Shown: positions 52,256 through 60,561 of the stretch, piece by piece
How positions within the stretch are numbered: position 1 is the first letter of the stretch
Layout: each line of letters opens with the position of its first letter
Position numbers and translations under genes: made by a program
Source: Tautonia sp040717455
Lineage (GTDB): Bacteria; Planctomycetota; Planctomycetia; Isosphaerales; Isosphaeraceae
DNA: 64,000 nt
Assembly: GCF_040717455.1 (NCBI RefSeq)
Contig: NZ_JBFEFH010000004.1
Coordinates: 124,001-188,000 of the forward strand
Direction of reading: 5' to 3'
The notes under the pieces: generated by a model
Databases searched by the model: none
The model's input: the letters and a program-made list of their open reading frames with translations, nothing else
What the model was told of the DNA's origin: nothing

Positions 52256-53728
52256 CTAATCCCTGGACTCGAGGGTGGAGAACAGGTCGAGGACCGCTTC
52301 GGTGATTTTCGAGGCGGCGCCGACCTCCAGGTAGCTCGACCGGGCCCGCCAGGTCTCGTAACCGCCGAGTTCGTGGTGGGCCTCGGTCGGCAGGTAGCCG
52401 TTGTAGCCGTTGGCGAGGGAGACGGTGAAGGTCGACGGGAACGGGCTCTCCTGCTTCAGCCGCAGGCCGATCTCGACGAAGACCTCGCAGGGGATGGCCG
52501 CGATCGAGAGGTCGCCGATGCGGAGGGCCTGGAGCGTGACCGGGACGGTCTCGGGGTACTCGCTCAGGAGGATCGACTCGCGGGCGTAGACCTCTTCGAG
52601 CGAGGTCATGATCGGGCCGTCGGCGGCCTCGACGATGGACCGGGCGCGGTCGAGGTCGTCGGGGCTGGGGAGGCGGACGCCGAGATTCAGCTCGGTGGCC
52701 TGGGCGTCGAGGGTCAGGTCGGAGCGGTAGTCGAGCGACTGGGCGACCCGGGCGGCCTCGGTCGCCAGCTCATCGGCCACGAGCCGCATCTGCTCGTAGG
52801 GGGGCCGGGCGGGTCGAGGCTCGCGGAAGTTGATGTTGTTGATGTCGCCGCTGGTGCCGTTGGACATGATCCCGACGAAGGGGGGGGCGAGCCGGTCGGC
52901 GTCGAGCAGCTCGGCGACTCGGCCGGCGAACATGCCGTAGTAGTCGGCCGAGACGTCGCCGCCTCGGGTGCCGCCGACGTAGTGCAGCGAGTAGTTGGCC
53001 AGCAGGGCGATGGGCCGTCCGTCCCGGGAGCGGGCGGAGAGGACCCAGACCTCCGGGTCGATCGGCCCGGCCGGCTTGACCAGGTCGGCGCTGCCGGCCC
53101 CCGGGTTCATGCGGACCTTGTCGGTCCCGCCGAACGGGTTGGTGAGGGTCACCTCGGGCTTCAGGTGCCAGCGACGGTTGTGGACCTGGCGATCGTTCGA
53201 TCCGGCCCCCCAGGCGACCTCGGCCGGTTCGAGGTTGTTGACGGCGCGTCGGACGCCGTCGCTGATCCGGCGGGCGAGGAACGCGGGGTAGCCCGGCACG
53301 GTGTCGCTCTGGAAGACCGGGGCGCAGGTCGGGGCCGAGTGCGTGTGGGTCGCCGAGATCAGGATGTGGTCGGCCGGGATGCCGGTGGCCGCCTCGATCT
53401 GCCGCTTGGCGTCGAGGACGATCTCCCGGGGGATCATGCAGAGGTCGCAGACGACGAGGGCCAGCTTGGTCGTCCCGTCGTCGAGGACGAGGCAGCGGGC
53501 GTGCGTCTCGTCGTGGACGTTCGAGGCCGGTTGGTCGCGCATGTTGCCGTTGAGCGACGACCCCAGGGCGGGGGTGATGTTGCTCGTCGCGGCGCCGGCC
53601 CGCAGGCCGGCGGCCTCAGGATCATCCTGGGGGGCCGCGATCGCGGCGGGACCGACCAGCAGCGAGGCCAGCGCGAGCCGGGCGAGGAGCCTTCGGGGGG
53701 CCAACCGGTGGGGAGGGCGTCTCGTCAT
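52256..53728 (-). CDS. Neutral/alkaline ceramidase-like protein
   Basis: 490-aa exported protein. After the signal peptide (1-33) comes the N-terminal catalytic-type region of neutral/alkaline non-lysosomal ceramidases: AGAATSNITPALG, then ILISATHTHSAPTC with the metal-binding His residues. NYSLHYVGG and GTSGDINNINFREP are further family blocks. The C-terminal Ig-like part of true ceramidases appears shorter. ATG 53728 has weak ribosome-binding sequence but directly precedes the signal. Planctomycete homologues are frequent and their true substrates are unverified; amide or ester hydrolysis in the periplasm is inferred. Confidence 0.86.
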   Translation of the reverse strand: MTRRPPHRLAPRRLLARLALASLLVGPAAIAAPQDDPEAAGLRAGAATSNITPALGSSLNGNMRDQPASNVHDETHARCLVLDDGTTKLALVVCDLCMIPREIVLDAKRQIEAATGIPADHILISATHTHSAPTCAPVFQSDTVPGYPAFLARRISDGVRRAVNNLEPAEVAWGAGSNDRQVHNRRWHLKPEVTLTNPFGGTDKVRMNPGAGSADLVKPAGPIDPEVWVLSARSRDGRPIALLANYSLHYVGGTRGGDVSADYYGMFAGRVAELLDADRLAPPFVGIMSNGTSGDINNINFREPRPARPPYEQMRLVADELATEAARVAQSLDYRSDLTLDAQATELNLGVRLPSPDDLDRARSIVEAADGPIMTSLEEVYARESILLSEYPETVPVTLQALRIGDLSIAAIPCEVFVEIGLRLKQESPFPSTFTVSLANGYNGYLPTEAHHELGGYETWRARSSYLEVGAASKITEAVLDLFSTLESRD

Positions 53729-54183
53729 GATGGCACCGAATCCTGTCGACAGGGGCAATCCGAGGGTCGCGGGCGATCCCGAGACCGCGAGGGCCAGTCT
53801 CTCGACGCCGGTCGGGAGATGCAAGGCCCCGGATGCCGGCCGGGGTGTCCGAGGGGAGAGCGGCCCATCGGCCCGGCCCTCGGCGCGGGGCCCAGTCAAC
53901 GTGCCTCGGGGCAGCCGCGCTGGCCTTTCACCGTCGCTGAAGGCGAGGAGCAGGCCCCTGGCATCGCGGAGCGTCCCGAATCGGCGGGGTCCGACCGGGC
54001 CGGCTCATTCAGACAGAAGGAGAGGCGGACGGGGCGAGACGTGATGACGGAGGAAGGGCAGGGGAGATCGGTCGGCGGGACGGGCGGATGGGGCGATCCA
54101 GGCCCGCCGATCGAAAAGGGGGCGGGCGGGAAGGCCGGACGCAACGGGGTGGCGTCCGGCGCTTCGGGTCGGGCGGGGCGGGC
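53729..54183. other. Intergenic region downstream of rpsN
   Basis: 455 bases between rpsN and the ceramidase-like gene. Apart from the rpsN hairpin at 54134-54160, nothing recognisable was seen. Confidence 0.4.
54134..54160 (-). terminator. Hairpin downstream of rpsN
   Basis: GCCGGACGC (54134-54142) and GCGTCCGGC (54152-54160) form a perfect 9-bp stem 23 bases after the rpsN stop. On the minus strand a CTTTT-like run follows after some distance; probably a terminator. Confidence 0.55.
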
Positions 54184-54453
54184 TTACCAGCTGGCCTTCT
54201 TCATGCCGGGGATCTTGCCTTCGTGGGCGAGCTGGCGGAGCATGATGCGGGAGATGCCGAACTTGCGGTAGTTGCCGCGGGATCGGCCGGTCAGGGCGCA
54301 CATCTTGCGGTGGCGGACCTTGCTCGAATTGCGGGGCAAGCGGGCCAGGGCGGCGTAGTCGCCGGCTTCCTTGAGCTGCTTGCGCCGTTCGGCGTACTTG
54401 GCGATCAGCTCCTCGATCCTCTTCATCTTCTCGACGCTTGACTTCGAGGCCAT
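54184..54453 (-). CDS. rpsN: 30S ribosomal protein S14
   Basis: 89-aa S14, a small-subunit protein at the head of the 30S. The C-terminal half is typical: PRNSSKVRHRKMCALTGRSRG, then YRKFGISRIMLRQLAHEGKIPG. The zinc-ligand CxxC pairs of the shorter S14 type are absent, so this is the zinc-independent form. GGAGG lies 6 bases before ATG 54453. It is isolated here rather than within the large ribosomal-protein operon, as is common for this paralogue type. Confidence 0.97.
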   Translation of the reverse strand: MASKSSVEKMKRIEELIAKYAERRKQLKEAGDYAALARLPRNSSKVRHRKMCALTGRSRGNYRKFGISRIMLRQLAHEGKIPGMKKASW

Positions 54454-54861
54454 CTCGGCCCTCCAACTCGGGACTTTGCGTGCGATACCCGGACCGGACC
54501 CGGAATTCCTCCCTCACGTCGGCCCAAAATCGGGACCATCGACCGCGAGGCTTCGAATCAGACGATCATACCCGCCGCCATCGCCTCTCGGGAAGATGGT
54601 TCTTCGGCTTCCGTTCGATTTCGAGTTGCCAAGGAGCGAGGGATGCGGGGATTGCGGGTGATCGCCTCGCGGCCGGGGCCGTCCCGTCCGGTGAGGCGTT
54701 CGGCCCAGCGGCATTTCCAGGGTTGATTCCGCAGAGAGCCGTCGAGCCTCCGAGAATGCACCGATCCCCCAGGCCTTCCGGATGGTGCATCATCGGAATT
54801 TCGACAGCTCCCTACCTGGATTAGGGGCTTCGGCGTTGCTCGGGATAGGGGGATCGGGGGG
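54454..54861. other. Intergenic region upstream of rpsN
   Basis: 408 bases between rpsN and the 3' end of the next minus-strand gene. It holds short open frames without features and presumably the rpsN promoter. The 54500-54620 part is less G+C-rich. Confidence 0.4.
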
Positions 54862-56052
54862 TCAGCGGGGGTGCGGGGCGTCTCTGGAGGTCCGGGGGAC
54901 GGTCTGCGGGGGGACGACCGAGACGGAAATGGGGTGAGGAGCGGTCCGATCGGCCTCGGTGCGCCCGTCGGTGCGCTGCTCGGTGCGCCGGGGGGAGGGG
55001 GAGGGAGCGTCGGGAGTGGTCTTGCGGATCTCGTGATCGGGGTGGGAGTTGGGTCGATCAGACGCCTCGGGATCGGGCCGTCGCGGGGGCTCGTTTCGGG
55101 AATCGAGGGGGGCAGGCCCGGGACGAGGGGGAGCGGACGGGGGAGGGACGTAGGCGGGGGCGTCGTTGCGTCGGGATTGGGAGGCGTCCATCAGCTTCGC
55201 CTCGCGGGCGAGGCGTTTGGTCCGCTCGGCGCGGAGGCGGTCGAGGGCGTGCAGCGACTTGTGGAAGTCGCGGAAGGCCTCGCGGCGGTAGCGCTGGCGG
55301 AGCTGGCCGTCCTTGGAGGTGTCGACCAGCGAGGCGGTCTCGACGGCCTCGGCCTGGGGGGCATCGACCTCGTCCCAGACGATCGGGCGGAGGGTTTCGA
55401 GGCGGGCGAGCTGGTCGTCGACGAAGGCGAGCAGGCGGTCGGCGGCGGCGCGGTCGGCGACGGATTCGGCGAGGGGCTGGAGGGCCTTCGGGAAGGCGGC
55501 GGCGGCCTGTTGCCAGAGGAAGGCCGGCTCGCCCTGGGGGTCGGCCGGCGGGGTCGGGCCGTGGCCGAGCAGGTTCATGGCGGTGGCCAGGTCGCGGCCG
55601 CTCCAACCGGGACCCGAGGCGATCGACGCCCGCAACTGACGCCACTGGCGGAGCATCCAGTCGATACCGAAGGCGCTCTCGTAGAACTCGTCGATCACGG
55701 TGTCGGGGCTGGCCCTGAGGTCCTGCGCCTTGCGCCGGAAGGCGTGACGCCGCTGCTCCTGCCAGTCCTTGACCGCCTGCCGCGTGCCCGTCTTCAGACG
55801 GGCCTCCTCGGCATCGGCACAGCGCAAATAACGCACATATTCGATCGCGGCCGAGGCGACGAGCGCCTCCTCCGGAGGCGTCTCCGGGAACGACTTGGTC
55901 GTCCACTGCGCGACGAGGACCACCATGCGCTCGTGCTCCTGATCGCTGAGCGGCCGTTTCGCGGTCAGGCCGTGCGTGACCGCGTTGGTGCCGGGCGATG
56001 GCCGGGTGCCTGTGGCGTTCCGGCCGCTCAATTGCGATGGGTGCGTGTTCAT
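54862..56052 (-). CDS. Uncharacterised planctomycete protein with N-terminal 'AxTHGLTAK' motif
   Basis: 396-aa cytoplasmic protein. The N-terminus (SGRNATGTRPSPGTNAVTHGLTAK) resembles a motif found at the start of many planctomycete proteins of unknown role. The middle (50-290) is helical and rich in Arg/Glu/Ala (RQAVKDWQEQRRHAFRRKAQDL). The last 100 residues are Pro/Arg/Ser-rich and disordered. ATG 56052 (MNTHPSQLSG) is chosen; the upstream in-frame extension to 56196 is not family-like. No transposase catalytic motif is present. Related proteins often occur in several copies per planctomycete genome, which is worth counting here. Confidence 0.65.
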   Translation of the reverse strand: MNTHPSQLSGRNATGTRPSPGTNAVTHGLTAKRPLSDQEHERMVVLVAQWTTKSFPETPPEEALVASAAIEYVRYLRCADAEEARLKTGTRQAVKDWQEQRRHAFRRKAQDLRASPDTVIDEFYESAFGIDWMLRQWRQLRASIASGPGWSGRDLATAMNLLGHGPTPPADPQGEPAFLWQQAAAAFPKALQPLAESVADRAAADRLLAFVDDQLARLETLRPIVWDEVDAPQAEAVETASLVDTSKDGQLRQRYRREAFRDFHKSLHALDRLRAERTKRLAREAKLMDASQSRRNDAPAYVPPPSAPPRPGPAPLDSRNEPPRRPDPEASDRPNSHPDHEIRKTTPDAPSPSPRRTEQRTDGRTEADRTAPHPISVSVVPPQTVPRTSRDAPHPR

Positions 56053-56438
56053 GGTGCTGCCGCCTCGATTCGATGGGTGCGCGGGTGACTCTCGGTGCGT
56101 CTTGCGATGCGTGCTCGACCCGCGTTCCGTTCCGCAGAGCGTGCTGGGGGAGAAACCGTCGGCGCGGACGGGGATCGAGCGGACACTTGAAATCATCGTG
56201 AAAATCGGGAGGCGTAGTCACTTTTTCCGGGGCGAAGGATGGTAGAGCGGGATTGGGATGTTGGCCTGACCTCGGATGGGTCGCGTTTCGCCGCCAGAAC
56301 GCTTGCATCGTTGCAAGAAAATCGAGAGAATCGTCCAAGCGAACGGTGGCGGACGGGGGACCTGGTATGCTTGATCGCGGGAGGTCCAGCGTCTCCTCCA
56401 GACCCAGCCGTCGTGCCGCTGCGCGGCACCCGGAGACC
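56053..56438. other. Intergenic region, accessory segment
   Basis: 386 bases, divergent between the 396-aa gene and the candidate zinc-ribbon gene. A short inverted repeat GTGCCG/CGGCAC occurs at about 56413-56429. No gene seen. Confidence 0.4.
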
Positions 56439-56744
56439 ATGCAAATCGACGATCTGGCGGCTACGTGTGGAGCCGTCGGAGGTCATTCCTGGGACGAGCG
56501 GCATGGGCCGAGGGCCATGCGAGACGACAACGAGGCCGGCGATGTTGCGCCGCATCAGCCGCAGAACCGTGCTTCGTCCGCGTCGAAACTGCGACGCGGA
56601 AGGAGGCACTGCCCCGTTTGCCTGGCACCGCTCGGCAAGGTCGCCGGCCGTACCCGCCTCAAGCGGTCTTGCTCGGCTTGCGGCGCCCATCCCCAGCAGT
56701 CGAAGCATTGCCTGCGGTGCGGCGCTTCCGGTCGCGTCTGGTAG
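56439..56744 (+). CDS. Candidate small zinc-ribbon protein
   Basis: 101-aa candidate. Its second half holds three CxxC pairs: CPVC, CSAC and CLRC, within HCPVCLAPLG, RSCSACGAH and KHCLRCGAS. This fits one and a half zinc ribbons or a DnaJ-like zinc finger. The first half is polar and unremarkable. GGAG precedes ATG 56439 by only 4 bases. Codon pattern is less regular than in the core genes and the segment lies among repeats, so it may be a degraded or spurious gene. Confidence 0.45.
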   Translation: MQIDDLAATCGAVGGHSWDERHGPRAMRDDNEAGDVAPHQPQNRASSASKLRRGRRHCPVCLAPLGKVAGRTRLKRSCSACGAHPQQSKHCLRCGASGRVW

Positions 56745-56860
56745 GGCAGGCGGGGGGCGGCCTGTCAGGCGTGCGGCCTCCACGGGTCCAAGCATTCGGT
56801 CGTCGCCGGGGCCGACGCCTGACCCAGCGTCGCGGCGGCCCCGGCCCGCCGCGGATAGAA

Positions 56861-56993
56861 CGGACGATCAGGTCAGTCGTCCGGAACGCGCTTCGATGGG
56901 AGGCATTTGCGGGAAACCGGGCAGCAAAGGCAGGCAATGCCGCCCAATCGGCCTCCTCCGGCTGCGACGCCCGGCAAACGGCACGTTGTCCGG
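56861..56993. repeat. Hairpin-ended repeat, copy A
   Basis: 133-base element. The left hairpin is CGGACGA/TCGTCCG (56861-56883). The right is CCGGCAAACG/CGTTGTCCGG (56971-56993), with 8 of 10 pairs and loop GCA. Positions 56931-56974 match copy B (57594-57637) at 38 of 44 bases. It resembles copies B and C in layout: hairpin, body with a GCCTCCT(T/C)CG block, hairpin. Confidence 0.6.
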
Positions 56994-57100
56994 ACCGCTC
57001 CCCGGGGGACCGGCGCGATCATTCATCTCTCCAGCTCCGGTGTCGTCGTCGCTCCCGGACTCTCATGGACCATGCCCTTTCACCAATGCGGAGACATCCC

Positions 57101-57487
57101 ATGCCCATACGGGATCCGATGGGACCGATCATCGCGACTCGTCCCATGCTCTGGAGGAATGAGGACGGGGTCGACGTTCCTGCACTGGTGGAAATCGGCT
57201 TGCCCTTCGAGGATCCCGCCGATCCGGCCGCCCGAGAGGGTTGGTGGTACTGTCGGCTGCGGATTACAGGCCTGGGGGACGACCAGATCCACACCTTTGA
57301 GGACGTCGATTCCGTTGGTGCGCTCTGCGCGGCCCTTACCATGGCGGGCACGTTCGTCTCGATCGCTCCCGGTTCCGCCGGTCTCGACTGGGCAATGTTG
57401 CCCAACTGGGGCTTCCCGGTCATGCCGACCCCTGACGTTGGTGGTGCCGGTGGGGCGGGTGCCGGCAACCCGGTCGTTGAGTCCTGA
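57101..57487 (+). CDS. Small uncharacterised protein, DUF6968-like
   Basis: 128-aa protein. PIIATRPMLWRNEDGVDVPALVEIGLPFEDP, followed by WYCRLRITGLGDDQIHTFEDVDSVGALCAAL, resembles the small DUF6968 family (tentative). It is followed by a Gly/Ala-rich tail. ATG 57101 has GGAGA 6 bases upstream; ATG 57086 in the same frame is an alternative. It lies just downstream of repeat copy A and just upstream of copy B. The function is unknown; such proteins occur as stand-alone accessory genes. Confidence 0.65.
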   Translation: MPIRDPMGPIIATRPMLWRNEDGVDVPALVEIGLPFEDPADPAAREGWWYCRLRITGLGDDQIHTFEDVDSVGALCAALTMAGTFVSIAPGSAGLDWAMLPNWGFPVMPTPDVGGAGGAGAGNPVVES

Positions 57488-57520
57488 ACCCAGCTACACA
57501 CGTACATCCTTTTGGCGGAT

Positions 57521-57660
57521 GACCCGGACAACTTCCGAGTTGTCCGGGTCGCGCAGCGAAAGGATGCGTGCGGGAGAAGCCGAGCAGCGATGACAGGCAA
57601 GGCCGCCTGCTCGGCCTCCTTCGGCTGCGCCGCCCGGACAACTCGGAAGTTGTCCGGGCC
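57521..57660. repeat. Hairpin-ended repeat, copy B
   Basis: 140-base element with the clearest ends. The left hairpin is GACCCGGACAACT/AGTTGTCCGGGTC (57521-57550), 13 perfect pairs around TCCG. The right is GCCCGGACAACT/AGTTGTCCGGGC (57632-57659), 12 perfect pairs around CGGA. The two ends are also inverted copies of each other, extending inward through GCGCAGC-type sequence. It is a MITE- or REP-pair-like element with no coding content. Confidence 0.7.
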
Positions 57661-57707
57661 ACCCGATGGTCCGGCGATGACTCGCAATGTTGTCGGCGGG
57701 TGGGTAG

Positions 57708-57887
57708 CACTGGTGACCTCACCAGTGTTCATGTGCGGCGATGAGGAAATGCCCCTTCGCCATCAGAGGCCGACCTCACCGGGCCTTGCGGTCCGGAAGC
57801 CCTGGCAGATACGGTCGGGCGAGCCTCCTTCGTCCGCGACGTCTGGTGACATCGGCCGGGAGGGACACTGGGGAGGACGCCAGTGTC
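57708..57887. repeat. Hairpin-ended repeat, copy C
   Basis: 180-base element. The left hairpin is CACTGGTGA/TCACCAGTG (57708-57727), 9 perfect pairs with a 2-base loop. The right is GACACTGG/CCAGTGTC (57864-57887). Both ends share the CACTGG/CCAGTG core although copies A and B use different stems. An internal GCCTCCTTCG block at 57823-57832 is shared exactly with copy B (57614-57623). Confidence 0.6.
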
Positions 57888-58060
57888 ACCCAACAGTCAA
57901 TGCGCGCGAGCAATTGCATTCGGGCGTGGAATTTCGTCCGGCTTCTTGTGTCGCCGAGCGCCGATGCGCGGCATCGTGGAGGGATGGAGAGGGGGCTTCG
58001 GTGGCGACTGGCGGAGCCGTCGGAGTGCGTGACGGGACGGGAATGCTCCGGAGAATGATC

Positions 58061-59185
58061 ATGAGGCGATTGAACGTTTTTGCCCTGTTCCAGGTCCTGG
58101 CGGGCGGGGCCGCGACGCTGTTGGTGGCATTCGGGTATTTCTGGTTCAATCACCCGCTTCAGGAGGCGCTCGGCGAACTCGACAGGATGGCGGCGAGGGC
58201 CGAGTCCGAGATCGCGACCGTCGAGGGTCTCCTGACCGACATCGACGGGGTGGCGGAGAGCGTCCAGGACGCGTTGCCATTCCATCGCGAGTCGCTTGAG
58301 GCGATCGGCCAGTCGACGACGGCGGTCGCGAGGACGATGGGTGAATGGGAGGCGGAGATCCCGGGCATTCAGGACCTCGCCACCGACACGGCCCACGTCT
58401 GCGAGACCTTCGCGGCGCAATTGCCGATTCGCGTGCCTGCCGTCGATCTGAGATCCCGGGTGGTCGAATACCAGTTGCCGGAGATCACCGCGAAGACCCA
58501 GGAGGTCGAGATCCCTTACCAGACGGCGAAGGTGAAGACGAGTACCAAGACGCTGACGTATCCGACGGGCGCGAAGGATGAAATGAACGGGTTCGAGCGG
58601 GGATTGGGCCGCGTCGCCGGTCGCAGTCTGGGCAACATCCGCTTCGAGTACCCCTCGGGCATTACCCTGTCGAATGGGAGCGTGACCCTCGACTATCCCA
58701 GCGCGATCACCCTCCAGACGGCCCGCAAGACGGTCTCCATCCCCGCGACGCCCGAAGTCACGATGAAGGACCACAGCTTCGAGGTTCCCGACGCAATCGA
58801 GGTGACCCATCGCGATCTGATGAAGGACGAGAAGGCCATTCTCGAGCAATCGTCGAGGCAGTTGGCGTCGATGACCAGGTCGCTGGACTCGACGAGGGAC
58901 TCGCTCCGCGACGTGATCGGGCTCCTCGAGAATGACGTCCCGAAGTCGCTCGACGAGACCCGGCGGAATTTCGAGGCCGCCGAGACGGCGTTGACGACCT
59001 TCCGGTCCGAACGCATCCCGAGGGCGCTGGCGGATCTGGAGGAACAACGACTCGGACTGAATCAGTCGCGGAGTGTCTTCCTCGCGCTTTCGGGTCTCAT
59101 CCCCCTCGCCTTCGGCACCATCGCATTGATGTGCGCGGCGATGGCCGTCGGCGGTGTTCAGAAGGTGTTCGTTGCACGGTCGTGA
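58061..59185 (+). CDS. Two-TM coiled-coil protein with 15-residue beta-repeat core
   Basis: 374-aa membrane protein of unknown family. TM1 spans about residues 8-28 and TM2 about 338-362. Between them are long helical/coiled segments (35-115 and 255-335). A central part (120-250) repeats a short [FY/LD/VS/FE]-x-P motif: FEYPSGITL, LDYPSAITL, VSIPATPEV and FEVPDAIEV with Pro at 198, 213, 228 and 243, an exact 15-residue period. Earlier diverged units have VEYQLPEIT, VEIPYQTAKV and LTYPTGA. ATG 58061 has GGAG 7 bases upstream, deciding it over ATG 58043 and 58055. Likely an envelope structural or sensing protein; no known homologue recognised. Confidence 0.8.
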   Translation: MRRLNVFALFQVLAGGAATLLVAFGYFWFNHPLQEALGELDRMAARAESEIATVEGLLTDIDGVAESVQDALPFHRESLEAIGQSTTAVARTMGEWEAEIPGIQDLATDTAHVCETFAAQLPIRVPAVDLRSRVVEYQLPEITAKTQEVEIPYQTAKVKTSTKTLTYPTGAKDEMNGFERGLGRVAGRSLGNIRFEYPSGITLSNGSVTLDYPSAITLQTARKTVSIPATPEVTMKDHSFEVPDAIEVTHRDLMKDEKAILEQSSRQLASMTRSLDSTRDSLRDVIGLLENDVPKSLDETRRNFEAAETALTTFRSERIPRALADLEEQRLGLNQSRSVFLALSGLIPLAFGTIALMCAAMAVGGVQKVFVARS

Positions 59186-59338
59186 ACGGCGGGCGGCCCG
59201 GGCAAGGGCGTGTTGAGGTTGGCCGAGAATTTCCAGGGGTCGATGGGGCAGACACGTCGCGGCGGTGTCGTGGTATCATCGAGGCCGGTTCTCGGCGGGG
59301 CAGTCTGGTGAGCTGAATCGGGGGGCGAGGCGGTGGGG

Positions 59339-59599
59339 ATGTCGCGTGAGGGCTTCCTGCGCAGGCTCGGCGCGGGGAAGGCCGTCAACTGCACGTATCG
59401 ACGCGGCGAGTTCACCGGCCTCATCTCGGCGTGGGCGAATGCGAATCGGTTCGTCCTCACCTGGGAGGAGTGCCCCGAGGGAGAGCAATACGACGAGTCG
59501 ACGTACACCCGAGACGAGCGGCACGAGTTCGCGACGGCCGGGGAGGTGCTGGCCTTCGTCGAGCGGAGCGGCCATCCGGCGTCGGACTTCGGGCCCTGA
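59339..59599 (+). CDS. Small uncharacterised protein
   Basis: 86-aa protein (SREGFLRRLGAGKAVNCTYRR start). A beta-rich middle (FTGLISAWANANRFVLTWEEC) is followed by an acidic helix. GAGG lies 8 bases before ATG 59339; GTG 59333 two codons earlier is less likely. First of a run of small genes (59339-62581). No family recognised. Confidence 0.6.
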   Translation: MSREGFLRRLGAGKAVNCTYRRGEFTGLISAWANANRFVLTWEECPEGEQYDESTYTRDERHEFATAGEVLAFVERSGHPASDFGP

Positions 59600-59727
59600 G
59601 GCCTCGACTCGCCTCGCGCCGGGGCGGACGAGGCGCGCGGTCGGGGGTGCCGGGGGAATCGGTGACCATTCCGGGCGGGCGGCCCGCCGGGAGGGGGCGT
59701 GGGGGGATCGGGGGGAGGGTCGGGCGG

Positions 59728-60015
59728 ATGCGGCGGATCGTGGTGGACGGCCAGTCGTTCCGCTGGAGGTTCGATGGCGTGCTGGTCGTCGTCCCGGGCG
59801 ACCGCAGCGGACCGCCCCTGTACGTCGATTGGGGCTGGCGGGACTGGCTGGGGCCGGACGGGCTGGGGGGCGAACCGCGGGTGGTCACGCCCCGGTTCGT
59901 GGCCGAGGCCGTCCGCGTTGCGGTGGCCCACGGTTGGCCGATGACTTCGAAGGGCCGGCCGTTGCGATTGGGGTTCGAGGGCGGTCGTTTCGTGCTGATG
60001 GCCGGGACGGCCTGA
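59728..60015 (+). CDS. Small uncharacterised beta-rich protein
   Basis: 95-aa protein beginning MRRIVVDGQSFRWRFDG. Alternating strand-like segments (VLVVVPGDRS, LYVDWGWRDW) are followed by a helix FVAEAVRVAVAHGWP. The make-up resembles small stand-alone proteins of actinobacteria and planctomycetes, sometimes gene-cassette encoded. GGAGGG lies about 8-10 bases before ATG 59728. No named family is assigned; an immunity or binding role cannot be distinguished. Confidence 0.6.
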   Translation: MRRIVVDGQSFRWRFDGVLVVVPGDRSGPPLYVDWGWRDWLGPDGLGGEPRVVTPRFVAEAVRVAVAHGWPMTSKGRPLRLGFEGGRFVLMAGTA

Positions 60016-60119
60016 CCCTACGCCGCGGCGGACCGGCTCGCCGCGGCGGCTCAGTGTCATGGGTCGCTCCGTCTCGGCGGGCCGGTTCGCCGGGCTGGGT
60101 CGAGGGGTGGCGAGGAACG

Positions 60120-60506
60120 ATGGCGAACTTCCGCTGCGAACGCTTGTTCGTGATGCTCGACGAGCCGGTCCCCGGCCTCAATCACATGAAGGCCGTCGAT
60201 GCGGTCGAATTCGCCTGGCATCACTCCGACGCCCATGCGGAGCAGCTCGGCCTGACCCCCCTGGGGGATTTCACCTTCGCGCCCTTCGAGCGACCGAGGT
60301 GGCGACCGACCGCCGCGGGGCTGAAGACGGTCCGAGGGCTCCTGGAACTGTATCGGGGCTGGCTCGCCCAGGGGCACAATCCGTATGGTCTCTCGGAGGA
60401 GGTTCTGGGGGCGAAGGTCGCCGTGATGACCCAGGTTGAGGCGGTCCTGGATGCCGCGGACTCCCGCGACCGCCAGTTCTACCTGTCTGCCAGGGATCTG
60501 GCCTGA
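60120..60506 (+). CDS. Small uncharacterised protein
   Basis: 128-aa protein (MANFRCERLFVMLDEPVPGL start). A helical C-terminal part contains LKTVRGLLELYRGWLAQGHNPYGLSEEVL and AKVAVMTQVEAVLDAAD. GAGG lies 6 bases before ATG 60120. Among small same-strand genes, with 104 bases before and 55 after. No family recognised. Confidence 0.65.
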   Translation: MANFRCERLFVMLDEPVPGLNHMKAVDAVEFAWHHSDAHAEQLGLTPLGDFTFAPFERPRWRPTAAGLKTVRGLLELYRGWLAQGHNPYGLSEEVLGAKVAVMTQVEAVLDAADSRDRQFYLSARDLA

Positions 60507-60561
60507 CCTGGCGTTGCGGGGGGCCGGCCGTCCGAGGGGGTTTCGAGGAGTCCGATCGTCC

